From: Brachyhypopomus gauderio | Taxonomy: Eukaryota; Chordata; Actinopteri; Gymnotiformes; Hypopomidae | Length of the DNA: 64,000 bases | Assembly: GCF_052324685.1 (NCBI RefSeq) | Contig: NW_027506890.1 | Span: forward strand, 420,890 to 484,889 | Direction of reading: 5' to 3' | In this document: piece after piece, positions 20,201 to 59,065 of the stretch | Numbering within the stretch: position 1 is the first letter of the stretch | Layout: the number at the start of each line of letters is the position of its first letter | The notes under the pieces: generated by a model | Databases searched by the model: none | The model's input: only the letters and a program-made list of their open reading frames with translations | Told to the model about the DNA's origin: nothing | Position numbers and translations under genes: made by a program

Positions 20201-20835
20201 ATGAATGTGAGTGTTATATAATGAGCATCATTATCGTTTGTATGATGTTCAGCAGCAGAAATGCCTATTGGCCAGTTTTGCATTTTTTCCAGTGCATTTA
20301 GAAATAATTCATAATAAATGAATGGTTTTACTTCTATACCAACTCTTGTTTAAACACTGATCTTGAATATCTGTATCGTATTTGTATTTTTATGTGACTA
20401 TATACTCATTGTTATGAGTGATTGGTGAGCTATCGTGTGGTGTATTGCATTATGTATGATATAATGACTGATATAATTGTGAACCGAATAGTTTGCCACC
20501 ACAATAAATAAATTAAATGAAGTGTCTACATCGTTTAAGATCCCATTTGATCCTTGTCTTAAACACCACTGCAAGAAGCTATTATTCTGATAGGCTGGTT
20601 TGAAAAGAAGCAGTTGAAGAGGATACCTGGGGCGTTTCAAAGAAAATTTCACTAAGATTTCACAAAATTCTTCACTAAAGCGCTAAACATAATTAAACTG
20701 CAACTCATATCGATATAGTCTTTAAGTCGTAGGTAAGTAGACATGCCAATGCATTGTTTTGTTTAAAATTCCAAAAAGTATTGCGATATTGCCATAACTT
20801 GATTTTTTTTTAAAGGAAAGAACATTTGATTACAC

Positions 20836-20923
20836 CAATGGTGAGTGGAGGAGGCGCCCACGTTTGGAGACCTCCAATAGCGCAGCTGCACGGTAAGCGT
20901 CAGAGCACGGAGGGCTATAAGAG
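20836..20923 (+). promoter_or_regulatory. Alpha-tubulin core promoter: two CCAAT boxes and TATA box
   Basis: CCAAT occurs at about 20836 and 20873 and a TATAAGAG box at 20916-20923, placing the start of transcription near 20945-20955. The untranslated leader would then run to the ATG at 21082. This TATA plus CCAAT layout suits a strongly expressed tubulin gene. Confidence 0.6.
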
Positions 20924-21081
20924 ACGGTGCTGCACACCTCGCGTTTGACATTGCTGTGTTGGCACAGATACGTTGCGCGTCTGTAGTCAACGGAGCTCAA
21001 ACGTTGGGCACGAAGTACGTCGATTTTTTTTTTTGCTTAGTATTTTTTAACAGTTTCATCACCTTTTGAGAATCTATCATA

Positions 21082-25129
<4,048 letters not shown>

Positions 25130-25482
25130 TTTCCTAGAAGCATGTGGTAGAAGTTGTGTGAAGTCGATCCGACACCAGTTGGGAGATTGAGTTGAGGGAG
25201 CTGGTCCTAGACAATCGCATGGCACCCTTACCTTGCCAGTGTCGGGCTGCAACACCTTGTCCTAGAAGGGAACTGCATCAGTCTTCTTTCCTAGTATGTG
25301 TGTCTCTTTTCCTGTCCTGCAATCAGTGGTGTCATTCCTCTTTACTTTTATGTTCCACTGTACTCATGCAGTTGCTGACTTTGCCAAAGCTGTTTCATTT
25401 ATAACTATTTTTCTTGACTCGAGCACTGCAGGGTCCCTTCATGGATACGTTGCAGTTGACTGCAGCATTGTTTCTGAATAAA
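25130..25482 (+). terminator. Alpha-tubulin 3' UTR with polyadenylation signal
   Basis: AATAAA at 25477-25482 lies about 350 bases after the stop. A second AATAAA lies at about 25569, so two alternative 3' ends are possible. Confidence 0.65.
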
Positions 25483-25599
25483 TTTCATTAAAAAATTGTT
25501 GTGTGGTGTTTCATTATAGATTTAGGACTGTGATGCCTCTGCAGAAAGGTACTGCCTTCATGAACTGGAATAAAGGCTTTATTTGTATAGCTATTAAAA

Positions 25600-27090
25600 T
25601 GGGTTTCTTCAGAGTTAAGAAACATCCTTGAGTGTGTAACAAAAAGGTTCTGTTTGCCCTTCGTATTGCACTGCATTCAGTTCCCTGTTGCTGAAGTTAT
25701 GTAACAGATAAGACAACTTCCTTATTAATCGTTTTAGTTATGCTACACTCCATGTGAGCCTTTGCTTCTTGGCTGATATGTATATTTTGGGATCACCTGA
25801 AGAAAATCGGGGTTTTATGAAATTTAAGATGCATGTTTACAGTATTTCTCATTCCAAGGTTATTGCTTTCTAGTTGCTTTGTAAGGTCCTTACCTTCATC
25901 TTTTTCCCAAGTGAATGGGACCCCTTTGTTGAATGAAATGAAAGCTGCTGTCAAGGAACCCCAGGCAAGAGTCCAAAAACTTTAATAATAATGTAATAAT
26001 AATGTACAAATATATTGTTAGATGGTGTCGTTCAGATGTGCTTAGTGTATTACCTATTATATTACTTTGCACACCTGACCTAGTCCTGTTTGTTTCATAA
26101 CAGCCTATCTACAGGCTTAATAATAGTGAACCGGATGACTATTCTTGCAGCGACCGTATTTACTCACATTTCCATTCATTTTGAACACTTAGCATCTTCA
26201 GTGGTTCTTTTCATCATCGACAAAATAACTACAAACTTGTGACAAACAGTTGAGGTGATGAGATGCTACATTTAAGATGTGTTGCATAGCCATTCTACAG
26301 TCTACGCGTGTGAGATTGTATCACCCACAACAGTAATGGGGGGGGGTATAAAGGCGAGTTCGCTGCTCAGGCCTGTAAGTGCTGCAAAGTAAATGCTAGA
26401 AACACATTTTTTATGAGATTTAGTGCGGTTAGCCAAAACTAATGCACCAGGGAGAGGCTCGGTTTTTGTGATTGCTCAAGAGTCCAGACCAATTTTGCAC
26501 CAAAGTGCGGATTACGTGTCTGAACTCCCTTTAAAATAAGGTAATGCATTATTTCCTGCGTATTATAATCCAATAAAGTCTAATACGGATAGAATTTATT
26601 AAGATCCTTCTCAAGTGACTGGTTTATCTTTATTATTATTATTATTATAAGAAGAAGAAGAAGAATTTCAGTACCAGACCCTCCCAGTCCACTACATCCA
26701 ATAAGGCATCCAATCAGCTGCTTCACATGGTCTATTTAAAGAACAAGTCCCGGTCATCGCGAGCTGTCACCTGAAGTATTCATCCGCGGAAGTAAATACT
26801 ATTATGTAGTGTGAAAAAAGGTTGGAATAACCGAAGAAAACTAGATGGAACCTGCGATACTTGTTTAGCAATTGTAATGTTCTACCCTCGATGAGGTTAA
26901 CTGATACAACTTACAATGAGCTAGAAAGACCTGAAAGTTCATATTATATGTTGCATTTGTTATGCATTATCTCTTTCTCGTTTCATCCGCATGTACCCGT
27001 TGTAAGATAAACGTCATGAAAACCTTTTGTAGCCTTCTACACAATTTTACTGCCCCTCCATCTTTGCTGCAGTGTGTGTGTCTGTACATA
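25600..27090. other. Intergenic spacer between alpha-tubulin and kdm5b
   Basis: AT-rich DNA without a convincing open frame or RNA gene. It has a short ATT/AAG-repeat patch at about 26630-26665 and a G run near 26338-26346. In human 1q32, RABIF lies between KLHL12 and KDM5B; I find no trace of it here. Confidence 0.5.
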
Positions 27091-27297
27091 TACACTGCTC
27101 AAAAAAATAAAGGGAACACTTAAACAACACAATGTAACTCCAAGTCATCCACACTTCGTGTTCAGATAGGAAGCAACACTGATTGTGAATCAATTTCAAC
27201 TGCTCTTGTGCAAATGGAACAGACAACAGGTAGAAATGAGATTAATTAATTGAGATCTAGGATGTGTTATTTAGTGTTTCCTTTATTTTTTTGAGCA

Positions 27298-27301
<4 letters not shown>
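27091..27301. mobile_element. Tc1/mariner-type MITE
   Basis: Inverted ends: TACACTGCTCAAAAAAATAA at the left and its near-perfect reverse complement, ending TTATTTTTTTGAGCAGTA, at the right. The stem extends to about 29 bp with one or two mismatches. The internal 150 bp keeps only the outer parts of the full-length element. A TA dinucleotide at each border fits the Tc1/mariner target. A TA microsatellite (27300-27334) grew at its right edge. Confidence 0.85.
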
Positions 27302-27347
<46 letters not shown>

Positions 27348-28007
27348 TTAATCATTACTCAAAGCTTCCAGAGAAACATGAATTTTCAGAATTTCGGACA
27401 CAAGTTCTTTATGGAAAAAGGAACTTGCAGTGTAATTAATTAGTGTGACCTATTTTTAAAAACACCATTTGGTTTGTAATACAAGGAAGTTTTTCAGTCT
27501 GCTCGCTACGAAAATGGCGTGTATAATTATATAAAGTTATCAGTGGTTTAAAATATGGTCAAATGGTGAGAGAAATTACTTGTTTTGCTATGTAAGGCAA
27601 AGACTTAGGCATGAAATGTCACGTGAACTTGATGGTGCACATCTGTTATAGATGTAAAGCACATTAACACGTGATACATTTATGACTGTACATATTGTAC
27701 CTATAAATAATAGCATTCGTGGTTATTCCCATTCGTTAAGTAAACGGTTACATACTGGTTTGCGCGATTTTGCATGTTGACTTGGTGTCTATTTTTTTTG
27801 GCGGACGTAGTAACTGCCTAAGAGCAATCGTCTCACTGTGTATGTGTGTGTTTGACTAAGCCATCGTATGTTGATACTGATTGTTCCGAGTTAGTGGGGA
27901 ATAGACAGAGGAGTATCAGGGGCGTTGAGCGTGGTGCGGAGCCTAACAACTTTCTGTCACGACCGAGCGACTTGAGTCTTGTGTGGCTCTGGAACCGGAC
28001 CTCCAGG

Positions 28008-49651
<21,644 letters not shown>

Positions 49652-50604
49652 GAGAGGGAACATGAGAGAGGAGGACCTGAGAAATGTGGAGGACTAGAGA
49701 ACACACAGTCCACGTTCCCTCTCTTCCTCAGTCCTTCCCTTTGTACTGCCCCATTCCCGGTTGTATTACTGACCGTTCCCAAATCCATATGACCTGTGAC
49801 CTCTGACCTTTGTAACAACGGTGCTATTTCCTCTTGTTTTTTCTGTTTCTTTTTCTGGAATTTGTTCTGAATGATGCTATTTGTTCACTTTTTGTATTTT
49901 TACAAACTTTCTCCTTCTATTTGAACTGTGTGTGGTTGTCTAAAAACAAAACGAAGAGTTGCAGGATGGAGTGGGTGGGGCATATAGCACAGGGTTCTGT
50001 TGATGTGCTGCTCCATTGCGTTGTGGTTATAGTGAGACAGATGTCATTTGTTCAAAGCACATTGTGGAAAAACAGATTTGAAGGTTTTCTCCTTTTTCCT
50101 GGGAATTCTGCATGCTGATCCAGAAACACAAGAATGCAGTACAAAAACAGTTTTTTTTTGTTTTTTTTTTTTTTTTTACACCAAATATCTACAATAAATA
50201 ATTAACAAATAAAGGTAATTTTTGTAAACCCACTGTTTAGTAGTCATGTATGAAACATGGGATGAAACATTTTTCCTCCGGTGTTTCTGTTTATCGCTTT
50301 GTAGATTTATTTATCTGAGCAATAATGATGCCAGTAAGCATTGGGAAGATGGAGCACGTGTATGAACTGTGTGCTAGAGCTTTAGAGATGATGGTTCACT
50401 GTACAAGATGTTTGGATTGGTGTATGGTTTGGTGATTAGCAATGTAGCAGCCAGGGAGAGATGGAGAGAGAGAGAGAGAAAGAGAGAGATTCATGTACAA
50501 ACTGCCAGAGGAACCTGCCTGGGTTATTTTGTGGGGTGGGAGGGTAGAGGTGGGGTTGGGGTCAAGCTTGTTTTAAAATGTCCCCGTTTATAGTGTGGAA
50601 TAAA
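49652..50604 (+). terminator. kdm5b: kdm5b 3' UTR with candidate polyadenylation signals
   Basis: After the stop at 49651, AATAAA occurs at about 50193, 50208 and 50599. The last of these is followed by T-rich sequence and is the most likely distal signal. A T-rich run lies at 50151-50177. Confidence 0.5.
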
Positions 50605-51395
50605 ACCCTTTTGTCTAATATCTCATAAAACGTCTTGCATCATTTTTATAATTTATTCAAAACCTCACAAATTTGGTAAATTATAACTTGTCAGCAATCA
50701 TTGATAATTGGATGTTACCCAAAATGTTATGTAAAAGAATGTAATAGATACTACTTTTTTTGTTATTAAACACCAAATGCTAAAATCTTAATTAAATGCC
50801 ATGTATTTTATCTCCTACTAGTCATTTTGGTGCGAGATGAGAAGGCAAGTAAGCCTCGTGTGTTTGTCTGGCACAGATATTATGTCTTAAATGTGCAGAT
50901 CACGATAAATCCAGAAATAGTTCAGTGCGCTTTAATCGAGAAAATAAATAGGCCTATAGGCAAAATCACCCTTTTCAAAACACGTTGATTATAACAAAAG
51001 GTGTTATAAGTGTCTTTAAATTGGGCTTCCATAACTGAAAGGGATTACGTAAGTGATGATCAAAAACCGTTTCTTACTTCACAGATAGGGGTACTAACAC
51101 TGATTGAATAATTAACCTGATTAGATATGTATGCTGATCAGAAGTTAGAAAAATGAAAAAAATAACTGTTCACTCTGTGTATTTACTTTCCGTTCGGATT
51201 TGGGCACGTGGTCGCGCACGAGCTCGTCGTCTTGGAGCAGAAGCGGGTTCGTGTCGATCAGCGTGCGCGCGCGGCTTTGCTGCTGCCATCCCATCGCGCT
51301 TCGTGGAAGCGTCTCCAAAGGGTTTTGATACCATTCTAGAAGACAACATCGCAAATCTGCAAAGAAAAGACGGTCTCGGTGGTGGCATTTCAATA
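50605..51395 (+). other. kdm5b-lmod1 spacer and lmod1 promoter/5' UTR
   Basis: AT-rich until about 51180, then a CpG-rich leader up to the lmod1 ATG. I looked for a CArG box (SRF site), expected for a smooth-muscle gene, and found no exact match. Confidence 0.4.
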
Positions 51396-54300
51396 ATGTC
51401 GTGTAGTGATCAGGCGACCGAGGATTTGGACATCGAGACCCTGCTCGCGACCCTTTCACCCGAGGAGGTGGAAGAGCTCGAGAGGGAGATCGTTATCATT
51501 GATCCTGACCCAAACGTCCCGGTCGGGCTCAGGCAGCGGAACCAGACGGAGAAACTCCCGACTCGCGGATATGACCGCGAAGCCATGCTGGACTACTGTG
51601 AACGGGAGACGAAGAAACTCATTGAGAGAGAACTGTCATTTGAGGTGAGGTGTATACCGAACAAAGTGAAAAAACTAGGTTTGGTTTTATTCACCCATGC
51701 CAGTTTACTAGCCATCAGTGACTATTTTATTCTATGAATCTATTTTTATTGTATGAATTACCCTCCAGTGGTAATTCGGCCGGTTACATGTGACATTATA
51801 GACCTAAAACTTTAATATGTTTGCACAATTTTGATAGTTAAACTGTACTGCTATGTCCATACAGCTTCATGGATATATACAAGTGCAAAAATAATGCATT
51901 ACTTCCCCCAGCAGCGAAAGTGCACTTTACAAGACATTTAGAAAGACACAGTAGACAGGGTCCACTTCAGCCAGAGATTTACAGACAAGTGGACCACAGG
52001 ATACCAAGCATACTACTGTGATCCTCCTTATCAACACCATGCTTACAGCTGACAGATGGTTTGCATAGGGATAGCATCACCTTCTTCATATTTGTTCAAA
52101 GAAGAACTTCTTTAATTAATTAATTTAACTTATTTATGAATTTATTTGTTGCTTAAAGTTTTCTCTCACAGTTTATGTTGAATTGGCTTGAAGCACTGTG
52201 GACATTAAAGTCTTGCTAATGTGACCTCCAAATCCTGGGAATATTTTTCGAACCTTCCCTTTCCAGCCTAACATATAGTTGCTGCCACGTTGAAGTTGTT
52301 GTCGTCACCATTCACAGTTGATATGGTTTCATTTCCCCAAAGCATCCTAATCTTCACACACTTTGTAGAAAGTGCAGCCAGTCTTTTGAGGAGGATCCTT
52401 AAATACTTGTTTCTGTAGAAGGAAACGGATGAGAGTGGCTGTGATTCGTCTTGATGTAACACAGAGCTGCACAAACTTGTGAACGCAAAACCCCTATCCA
52501 GATTAAGTTTAACCCAAAAGTTTTGCATCACAGTATAACTTCAGTAACATATCTGCACTCCACTTATGCACAGAGTCAACATTTGTTATGATGTGTTGAG
52601 TGCGGGAGATGAGTGCTACAGGCCCTAACAGGTGTTGCTGATGGCTTGGCTATGTGATACTCACTAAAGGGCCAGAGATGTCTGTTTAAATTCTATTGAG
52701 ACAGCATGTTGTTTGCTTGAGATGCGTCCAGCAGTGCAAAGAAACGCTCCTTCATCACACATATATGGGTTCATTTGGGCCCTATGGGATTACCCCCCCC
52801 CCCCCCCCACACTGTCCTTTCTATTGCTTATCATAAGTATCTAATGACAGTGAGTCACAAGCAATTATCACTATAATTATCATTATAATTAGCATCAAAA
52901 GGTTATCTGCACCAAACAAGTGAAAGTCTTATAACCGTCACTGGTTTTTGCATGTATTGTAGCATAAATGCTTGGCAGAGATAAGGCTATTTGATGCTTC
53001 TGCTCTATGTTTGCTGAATAACTTTTCATTCTATTCAACACAGACTATATTTTCTTAGGTGTTCTTTTGATGAGTATTTAAAGGTGGTTTAACTCAGTGC
53101 CTTATGGGAGTAAGGCTGGGATAGGATTGCTCGGTTTTTGAAAGGGGAAATGATTTAAACTTATCCAGACATTCTAGAACACGGGTAGGTGGAATTCCAG
53201 GCGTGAGCGCTCCTTGCCTCGCAGCCTTATAAGGGAACATCTCAGAGGTCTTTGACTTCTTCAAACAATGGCACACAAATCTACCATGCAGGCTCATTCC
53301 CTTCTAATGGAGGCTAAGAATACACACACACTGCAACCAATCATAATTTGAGGTCACATTAGATCTGCTGTTTTTGTCTGATTTGTCCATAGTTTTGTAG
53401 TGTTGATCTTTAAAAAATAAATAGTTATTACAAACACTTAAAGAGCAATTAAATTTGCAGGCTAAATGCATGGCAAAGTTTCCATGTTCTCTTGACTTGA
53501 CACATTTTGTGAAAATTATGTTCATTGCTCTATTAGTCTTGAGTATGTATTTACTGAGGTTTTCCACTGTGTTGTGTTTGTTCTTCAGGGAGAGTCGAAA
53601 GGTGAAGGACGTAGACGTGACCGCCTCAAGAGGATGAGGAGCAGGGAGCAGCAAAGCATCTCCAGGTCTCAAAGCCGTGAGGAATCTGACAAGGATGAGC
53701 CAAGGGACAGAAAGGAACAGGAAAAAGAAGAAAAATTTGACAATGAGTCGAAGAAGTCCTCCGATAGGAAAACAGAATGCAGTGAAAAGCAGAAAGAGAA
53801 AGGAAAGTTAGGACAGGGAGAGATGATAGGAGAGGCAGAAAAGGAAAAACAAAAGGACACATCCAGGAGAGAACAGGATAAGGGGAAGACTTGGGAAGCC
53901 ATCTCTAAACTACAAGACAAAAAAGAGTGTAGCTTAAAGAAGGAGAGAAAGGAGCAAAGCAAGACGGCCGAAAACTTGAGAACGAAAGCGTTAATATCCA
54001 AACTGCAGAGGAAAAACGAAGTAGATGGCAGGGAAAAGAAAGAAGAGGGGGAAGTAGAGAAATGTAGAGGGAGAAGAATAAAAGGGAAAGTGTCCATGCT
54101 AGAGGATCACAAGAGTCTAACCGAACACAGCGGAACGGGAGAAAGAAGCGGCAGACAAAGAGACTCTGGGGACTGTGGGGTTGTGGAGAAGAAAGAGAGG
54201 GAGCAGGAGAAGAACAGTGAGAAAAGCAGACCACCCTTCCAGAAAGGTAGAGCTGGACCAGGGAAAGATAAGGAGGGGCCAAGGGAGAGGGAGAATTGGA

Positions 54301-56173
54301 AACAACAAGAGAAAGGGCAGGAGCGAGTGAAAGAGACAGAGAAAGACGGAGGAGAAGGTGAAGAGAAGTGTCGTAATATCATGACTGGTAACGGGGCTAG
54401 TGGAGATGACCAGTTCGCCAAATCCGAAGATGATCGTGATGATGACAATGAAGATGATTACATGGACAGTGACACTGGCTCTAGCATGTTTGATGAACTC
54501 TTGGAGCAGGTGCGTAATGATGACCCCGAACTCACTGAGCTCAACATCAACAACTCGGATGTTATTAAGACAAACACCCTTATCCATTTTGCTGAAGGGT
54601 TGCGTGGGAACACCCATGTTAAAACGTTCGCTCTTGCTAACACGAGAGCAGACGATCATGTAGCCTTTGCTCTTGCTGGTACCTTGCGGAACAACTCCAC
54701 GTTGACGGGAATTAATTTGGATTCCAACCATCTCACCGGTAAAGGCATCCTGGCTGTCATCGAGTCTTTGAAGCATAATGCTACTCTCACAGAGCTTCGC
54801 TTTCACAACCAAAGACACATCTGTGGTGGAAAGACTGAGATGGAGATGGCTAAGGTTTTACGAGACAACGTTTCCTTACTTAAGTTGGGGTATCACTTTG
54901 AGCTAGCTGGACCACGGATGACCATGACCAACATTTTGAGCCGTAATATGGACCGCCAGCGTCAGAAACGAATGGAAGCTCAACGACTTGCCAAACAGGA
55001 AACTCATACTAGCCCAGGGCCGCCTAGTGGAGAGAAGAAAGATGTCTTACCAAAAACACCCAAATCTAAAGGAACATTACAATCCCTCCATGTAGAGAAG
55101 AAAGAATCCATATTAGCAAAAGTCTCCAAATTTAACAATCCTTCCCCACCCTCCAAAGCAACTTCACAGAAGTCCTCTCCTGGTCCCCTGAACTCCAAAG
55201 CACCAAGTATAAAAGGCGGAGTCACAATGGAGTCAAGCGCAGGAGCCCCGCCTCCACCTCCTCCCCCTGCCCCAGTTTTGGATGTACAGTCACTGCGGCG
55301 GGCACTGACTCCTGTATCCCAACGCCAGAAAGACAGAGTGTCAGGCCGCGGGACAGAGAAGAGCTCCAGAGATCAGCTGCTAGACTCTATCAGGAGCTGC
55401 AGCGTGAATGCACTCAAAAAGGTGAGGAAGCAGGAACCAGTCCTGGCCCGACCACATAACATGTCTCAATCCCAGATTTCAAAATTATGATCAAACAGAT
55501 CATAAACTTGGTTCTTTGTCTAATTAACAATAAATGGGGTGCTGTGTGTTAACACAGTGCTCTGGAGTATGGTCTACATTTACGGCATTTGGCAGACGCC
55601 CTTATCTAGAGCGACTTACATTTTTCTCAATTTACACAAGTGAGCAATTGAGGGTTAAGGGCTTTGCTCAGGGGCACCTCAGTCATGGCCTCAGGTCTGG
55701 GAATCGAACCCACAACCCTCCGTCACAAAACTAGTTCGCTAACCACCAGGCCATGACTGCCCCTATGCTATTAAAGAAAGGTCTTTCACTCATTTAAAGT
55801 AAAATTTGCATCCCTTAACAAATTAGACAACCAGCCTTCCATGTAGAAGTATTACTGAAAGATTAATGTATATAAAGTATCTGATAATTTTGGAAATAGA
55901 AAGAAATGCAAATTTATTTAGAATTGTTTTTTAAGTTTAAGATTAATCTGTAAAAACAGTATCTGTACTGTATTTACTATTTGCTGGCACTGATGATATA
56001 TTAAATACCTTAGGTGCTTTAGGTAAACATGTTAAATTTAACATGTTAAATCTGTTTAGTTAAATATGTTAAGTTTAACATGTTAAATGTGTTTCTGTTC
56101 CATTCTTCACTCACTTATCCTCTATTCCAACTCCTTCATATCTAAGGTCGATATTCCCAAGCGACTGAGGTAG
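51396..56173 (+). CDS. lmod1: Leiomodin-1, three coding exons
   Basis: Tropomodulin-family actin nucleator of smooth muscle. Exons: 51396-51644, 53589-55421, 56147-56173 (ends VDIPKRLR then TAG). They give 249 + 1833 + 27 nt, 702 residues plus stop; human LMOD1 is 600. Residues 1-83 hold the tropomyosin/actin-binding start (LSPEEVEELERE, VGLRQRNQTEK). About 84-330 is a lysine/glutamate-rich, low-complexity region much longer than in mammals. About 340-500 is the leucine-rich repeat domain (ALANTRADDHVAFALAGTL, LRFHNQRHICGGKTEMEMAK, YHFELAGPRMTMTNILSRNM). Then a proline run and a C-terminal WH2 actin-binding motif (SSRDQLLDSIRSC). The ATG at 51396 is chosen because upstream in-frame sequence does not resemble any leiomodin. 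The large second exon carries most of the protein, as in mammals. Confidence 0.95.
55575..55764 (-). mobile_element. tRNA-headed SINE with LINE2-like tail (V-SINE type)
   Basis: Read on the minus strand it starts with a tRNA-like head having an A-box-like TGGCCTGGTGGTTAG and a B box GGTTCGATTCC, continues through a body with TGAGCAAAGCCCTTAACC, and ends AGTCGCTCTAGATAAGGGCG then TCTGCCAAATG, the LINE2-related tail shared by V-SINEs. It lies in lmod1 intron 2. Confidence 0.8.
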
Positions 56174-57925
56174 CAGCTGGTGCATTATTGAGGACAACAC
56201 CATTTAGAGGACTCTCAGAGGGCTTGAGGACATCAACGACATGCTCATGCAGTGCTATACGCTAAAATTATTAGCCTAAACACTCTGGCAGAGAAATCCC
56301 TGCACTTAAGATATATTTTTTTTGCTAAATGCTTAGTCAAAATTGTCTAACTTAAATGCCTTCTGAAAGGGATCGTAAATGTTGAAAATTGGAATTTGAT
56401 GGAAATGGTTTTCATTTCAGTATTTATATGACACATTGGAATATTTTGCTTGTAAATCATATATTAGTTACTTCCTATATGCATATTTTATTTTACCATT
56501 AATTTTCTGGAACTGTGTCATATTTGTTTAAATGTTTCTTGTGAAGACAATGTATGAAAAATGAAAAGGGTAAGAAAATAAATTATGAAATTGAGTCTGA
56601 ACAAAGTGAGCAACAAGTGAGTGAACACACACTCTTTACTGGTCAGGACTGCTGCTGGTCAGATGTTTCTTGGATGGCAGATCACTCTCAAACCCTCAGT
56701 GGTCCTCATGAACATGCCACTACTGAAATGATGTCAGTGCGGTGTAGAGGACTCCTAAACAATGTGTGGTAGGCAGAGACATTCTACTGACCAGTAGTGA
56801 AAAATGGGTGAAAAAAAGTGCATATCAAATAAAATGTATCTGTGTAAATGTGCACAGACAAAATTCACTTTTAAAACAAACACACCCAAACACACAATGC
56901 TGTTGTTTTTATTATTATTAATTGTACTTCTTGTTGTGAATTTTTCACCTCACCTTTTTTTCCTAATAGAACATTTTTGAATGACAAAGCACAAAAGTGA
57001 GATTGTGTCAACACTGTAATTGATTCCCATTCATAGACCATTCATACACTGCAGGTAAAATACATGTGAATCAGCATAGTTATAGTGAGTGGTTTCAGTT
57101 GCACATACAGTCAGGCTTTATGGTATGAAGCCTGTAGCAGGAACAGCTGAGCTTCACTAGGTCATCACATGTTATAGTAGAATGACCTACCAGGCAGGAC
57201 GGGCACTCAGGGGGCAGATTTAAAAAACAACAATTTTAGAGCTGAAGTAGTAGAAACTATACTGATGTCAGTATGACTCAATGTAAACTTTTTTTCAGTA
57301 TGGCCCTTTTTACAACTGGTAATCATGTCATCATTCAACAGAGTCAGTAGAACAGGAGAAACACTAAACAATGCAATACTCTAACAATCCAGTAGAGGGA
57401 GGAATTGACAAAGGTACAGCTCCTGCTAATGGTATGAATAATGTTCAGGATTTTTGTGTAGGATTCAAGGGCAAATAATGTTTTCATCCTTCTGTATCTG
57501 GATGTTTTGGATTTGTTTTGTTTTGTTCAGAAAATCAGATTAGTCACGTTGATTATTGTTGCTCTAACTGGTAAACAGATTACATGCCAGAATAATTATT
57601 TTCTCAGGCTTCTAATTTTGAGCTGTTCATTTTTGAGTGTTTCTACACTGTTAAGTTGTAGATCATTTCTACATTATTTAAATAATATGTGTCACACAGG
57701 GACTTTCTGAACTACCAAGAATGAGGGGTATTACAGACAGAATCTGGTTTTAGAGTTATAACTTCAATAATCACACTCATGACTGAGACTGTTAGAGTGG
57801 ACAGTATTAATATAGAATGAGTAGATATAGAATAGCCCCAGACCTGTACTAAGTATGGTCTGTTTGAGAATATAAGTCTGACTACAAGACAAAACAATTG
57901 AGATGTATAAAATTATTTCCATTCA
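56174..57925. other. lmod1 3' UTR and intergenic DNA
   Basis: AT-rich; AATAAA at about 56577 or 56827 may end lmod1 transcripts. A loose inverted pair (ACTGGTCA near 56638, TGACCAGT near 56788) frames about 150 bp that could be an old MITE. No coding sequence seen. Confidence 0.4.
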
Positions 57926-57928
57926 TTT

Positions 57929-58375
57929 TTTATTGAATATGAAAGGAAAACAGGTATACACTACATGGCCAGATCTTGGTAGGGGCAATCATACAAGAGG
58001 AATTTGTTAATCAATAGACACACAAAGGTACATTTTCAATTTCACATTCTCATTAAATATGACCATATTAGTGGTTTGTAGATACAAAGAAAACAACAAG
58101 CATGTTATTTTTATTAAATACACTAAACATGATATTTACTTTAAAATCTTGGAAAGCAAGATGATTACTAAAATGAAGGTGGTAACATATCTGGTTCAAA
58201 AATCAAAATAAGGAAAAAGCACTACAATTTGAGTAATAGTCCACTATATGCAGAATGCGGTGGGCTTATTTCACTACACTACTATTATTTTAACACAGAA
58301 AACTGCAAAACGTTTTTATCTTCAGACTTTGTTCTTAAACCATCCTGCCACATTGTTGTACAGTCCAGTCATCAT
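57929..58375 (-). terminator. Likely 3' UTR and poly(A) signal of the broken GTPase gene
   Basis: On the minus strand, AATAAA is at about 57934-57929, some 440 bases after the stop codon of the GTPase-like gene. Confidence 0.4.
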
Positions 58376-58558
58376 CTAGCCCATGTCTTTCATGGCTCTC
58401 TTCATGCGGCCACGTTCCTCGTTCTCAGTGAGCGGTTCACCTTTCTCCACCTTCTGCATAATCAAAGCTTCTTTTTTTATCTTCTCCAATTCAGCAATGC
58501 GCTTCATGTATCCCTCTTTGGCTGTTTGCTTCTCAGACTCAATGAGTAGATCGATGTA

Positions 58559-58563
58559 GGCTG
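58559..58563. repeat. Target-site duplication GGCTG, left copy
   Basis: GGCTG precedes the left LTR; the same five bases occur at 60847-60851 after the right LTR. Confidence 0.9.
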
Positions 58564-58917
58564 TGTGACGCTGTGGTGCAGGAGGAAGGAGGAGACACGA
58601 CCAGCGTCTTACGGTGCACACAGAACATTTATTTTCACTTCACGCAACGCAAAGCTCAGCACGGACGGTGCAAGCACGCAAATGCGGAGGCTTGCACAGG
58701 CATGAACTTTAGACAAAGACGAGCACAAGACACCGCGTTAACGCACATTAAATAGGTGAATTACACAGACCCACGTGACCTCGAGACAAGGCACAGGTGT
58801 AACCACGAACACGCTCACAAACAACCCACACCCACGGAAGTACAAACATGGACATAACGACACGCAGACAACATAGCGGCACGCCCACAGGGAAGGGTCC
58901 GGAGCTGTTCCGTAACA
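58564..58917 (-). repeat. LTR (3' LTR of the element)
   Basis: 354 bp. Reading it against the other copy I find no difference. Confidence 0.95.
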
Positions 58918-59065
58918 GAACCCCCCGCCAGGGGCTCGCTACTCCCGGAGCGTCCCGCGTAGCGGGAGAGCCCCGAACAAACACCAACGGGCAGGTCCGG
59001 AGCCCCCGGGATCACGAGCCTCCGAGAGCAGTCACCCCCGACGGCGGGAACCGCTGCGGACAGCT

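Noticed and set aside
51153-51395. Upstream in-frame extension of lmod1
   Set aside because: Arg/Ala-rich 5' UTR translation with no similarity to leiomodins; the ATG at 51396 matches the family start.
54107-54818. 113- and 233-codon minus-strand frames opposite lmod1
   Set aside because: Antisense shadows of the purine-rich lmod1 exon; Ser/Leu/Phe-rich low complexity.
55665-55764. tRNA gene suggested by A- and B-box-like sequence
   Set aside because: It is the tRNA-derived head of a SINE, with no cloverleaf and a LINE2-like tail.
56638-56795. MITE between inverted ACTGGTCA words
   Set aside because: Only eight bases pair and no target duplication is visible.
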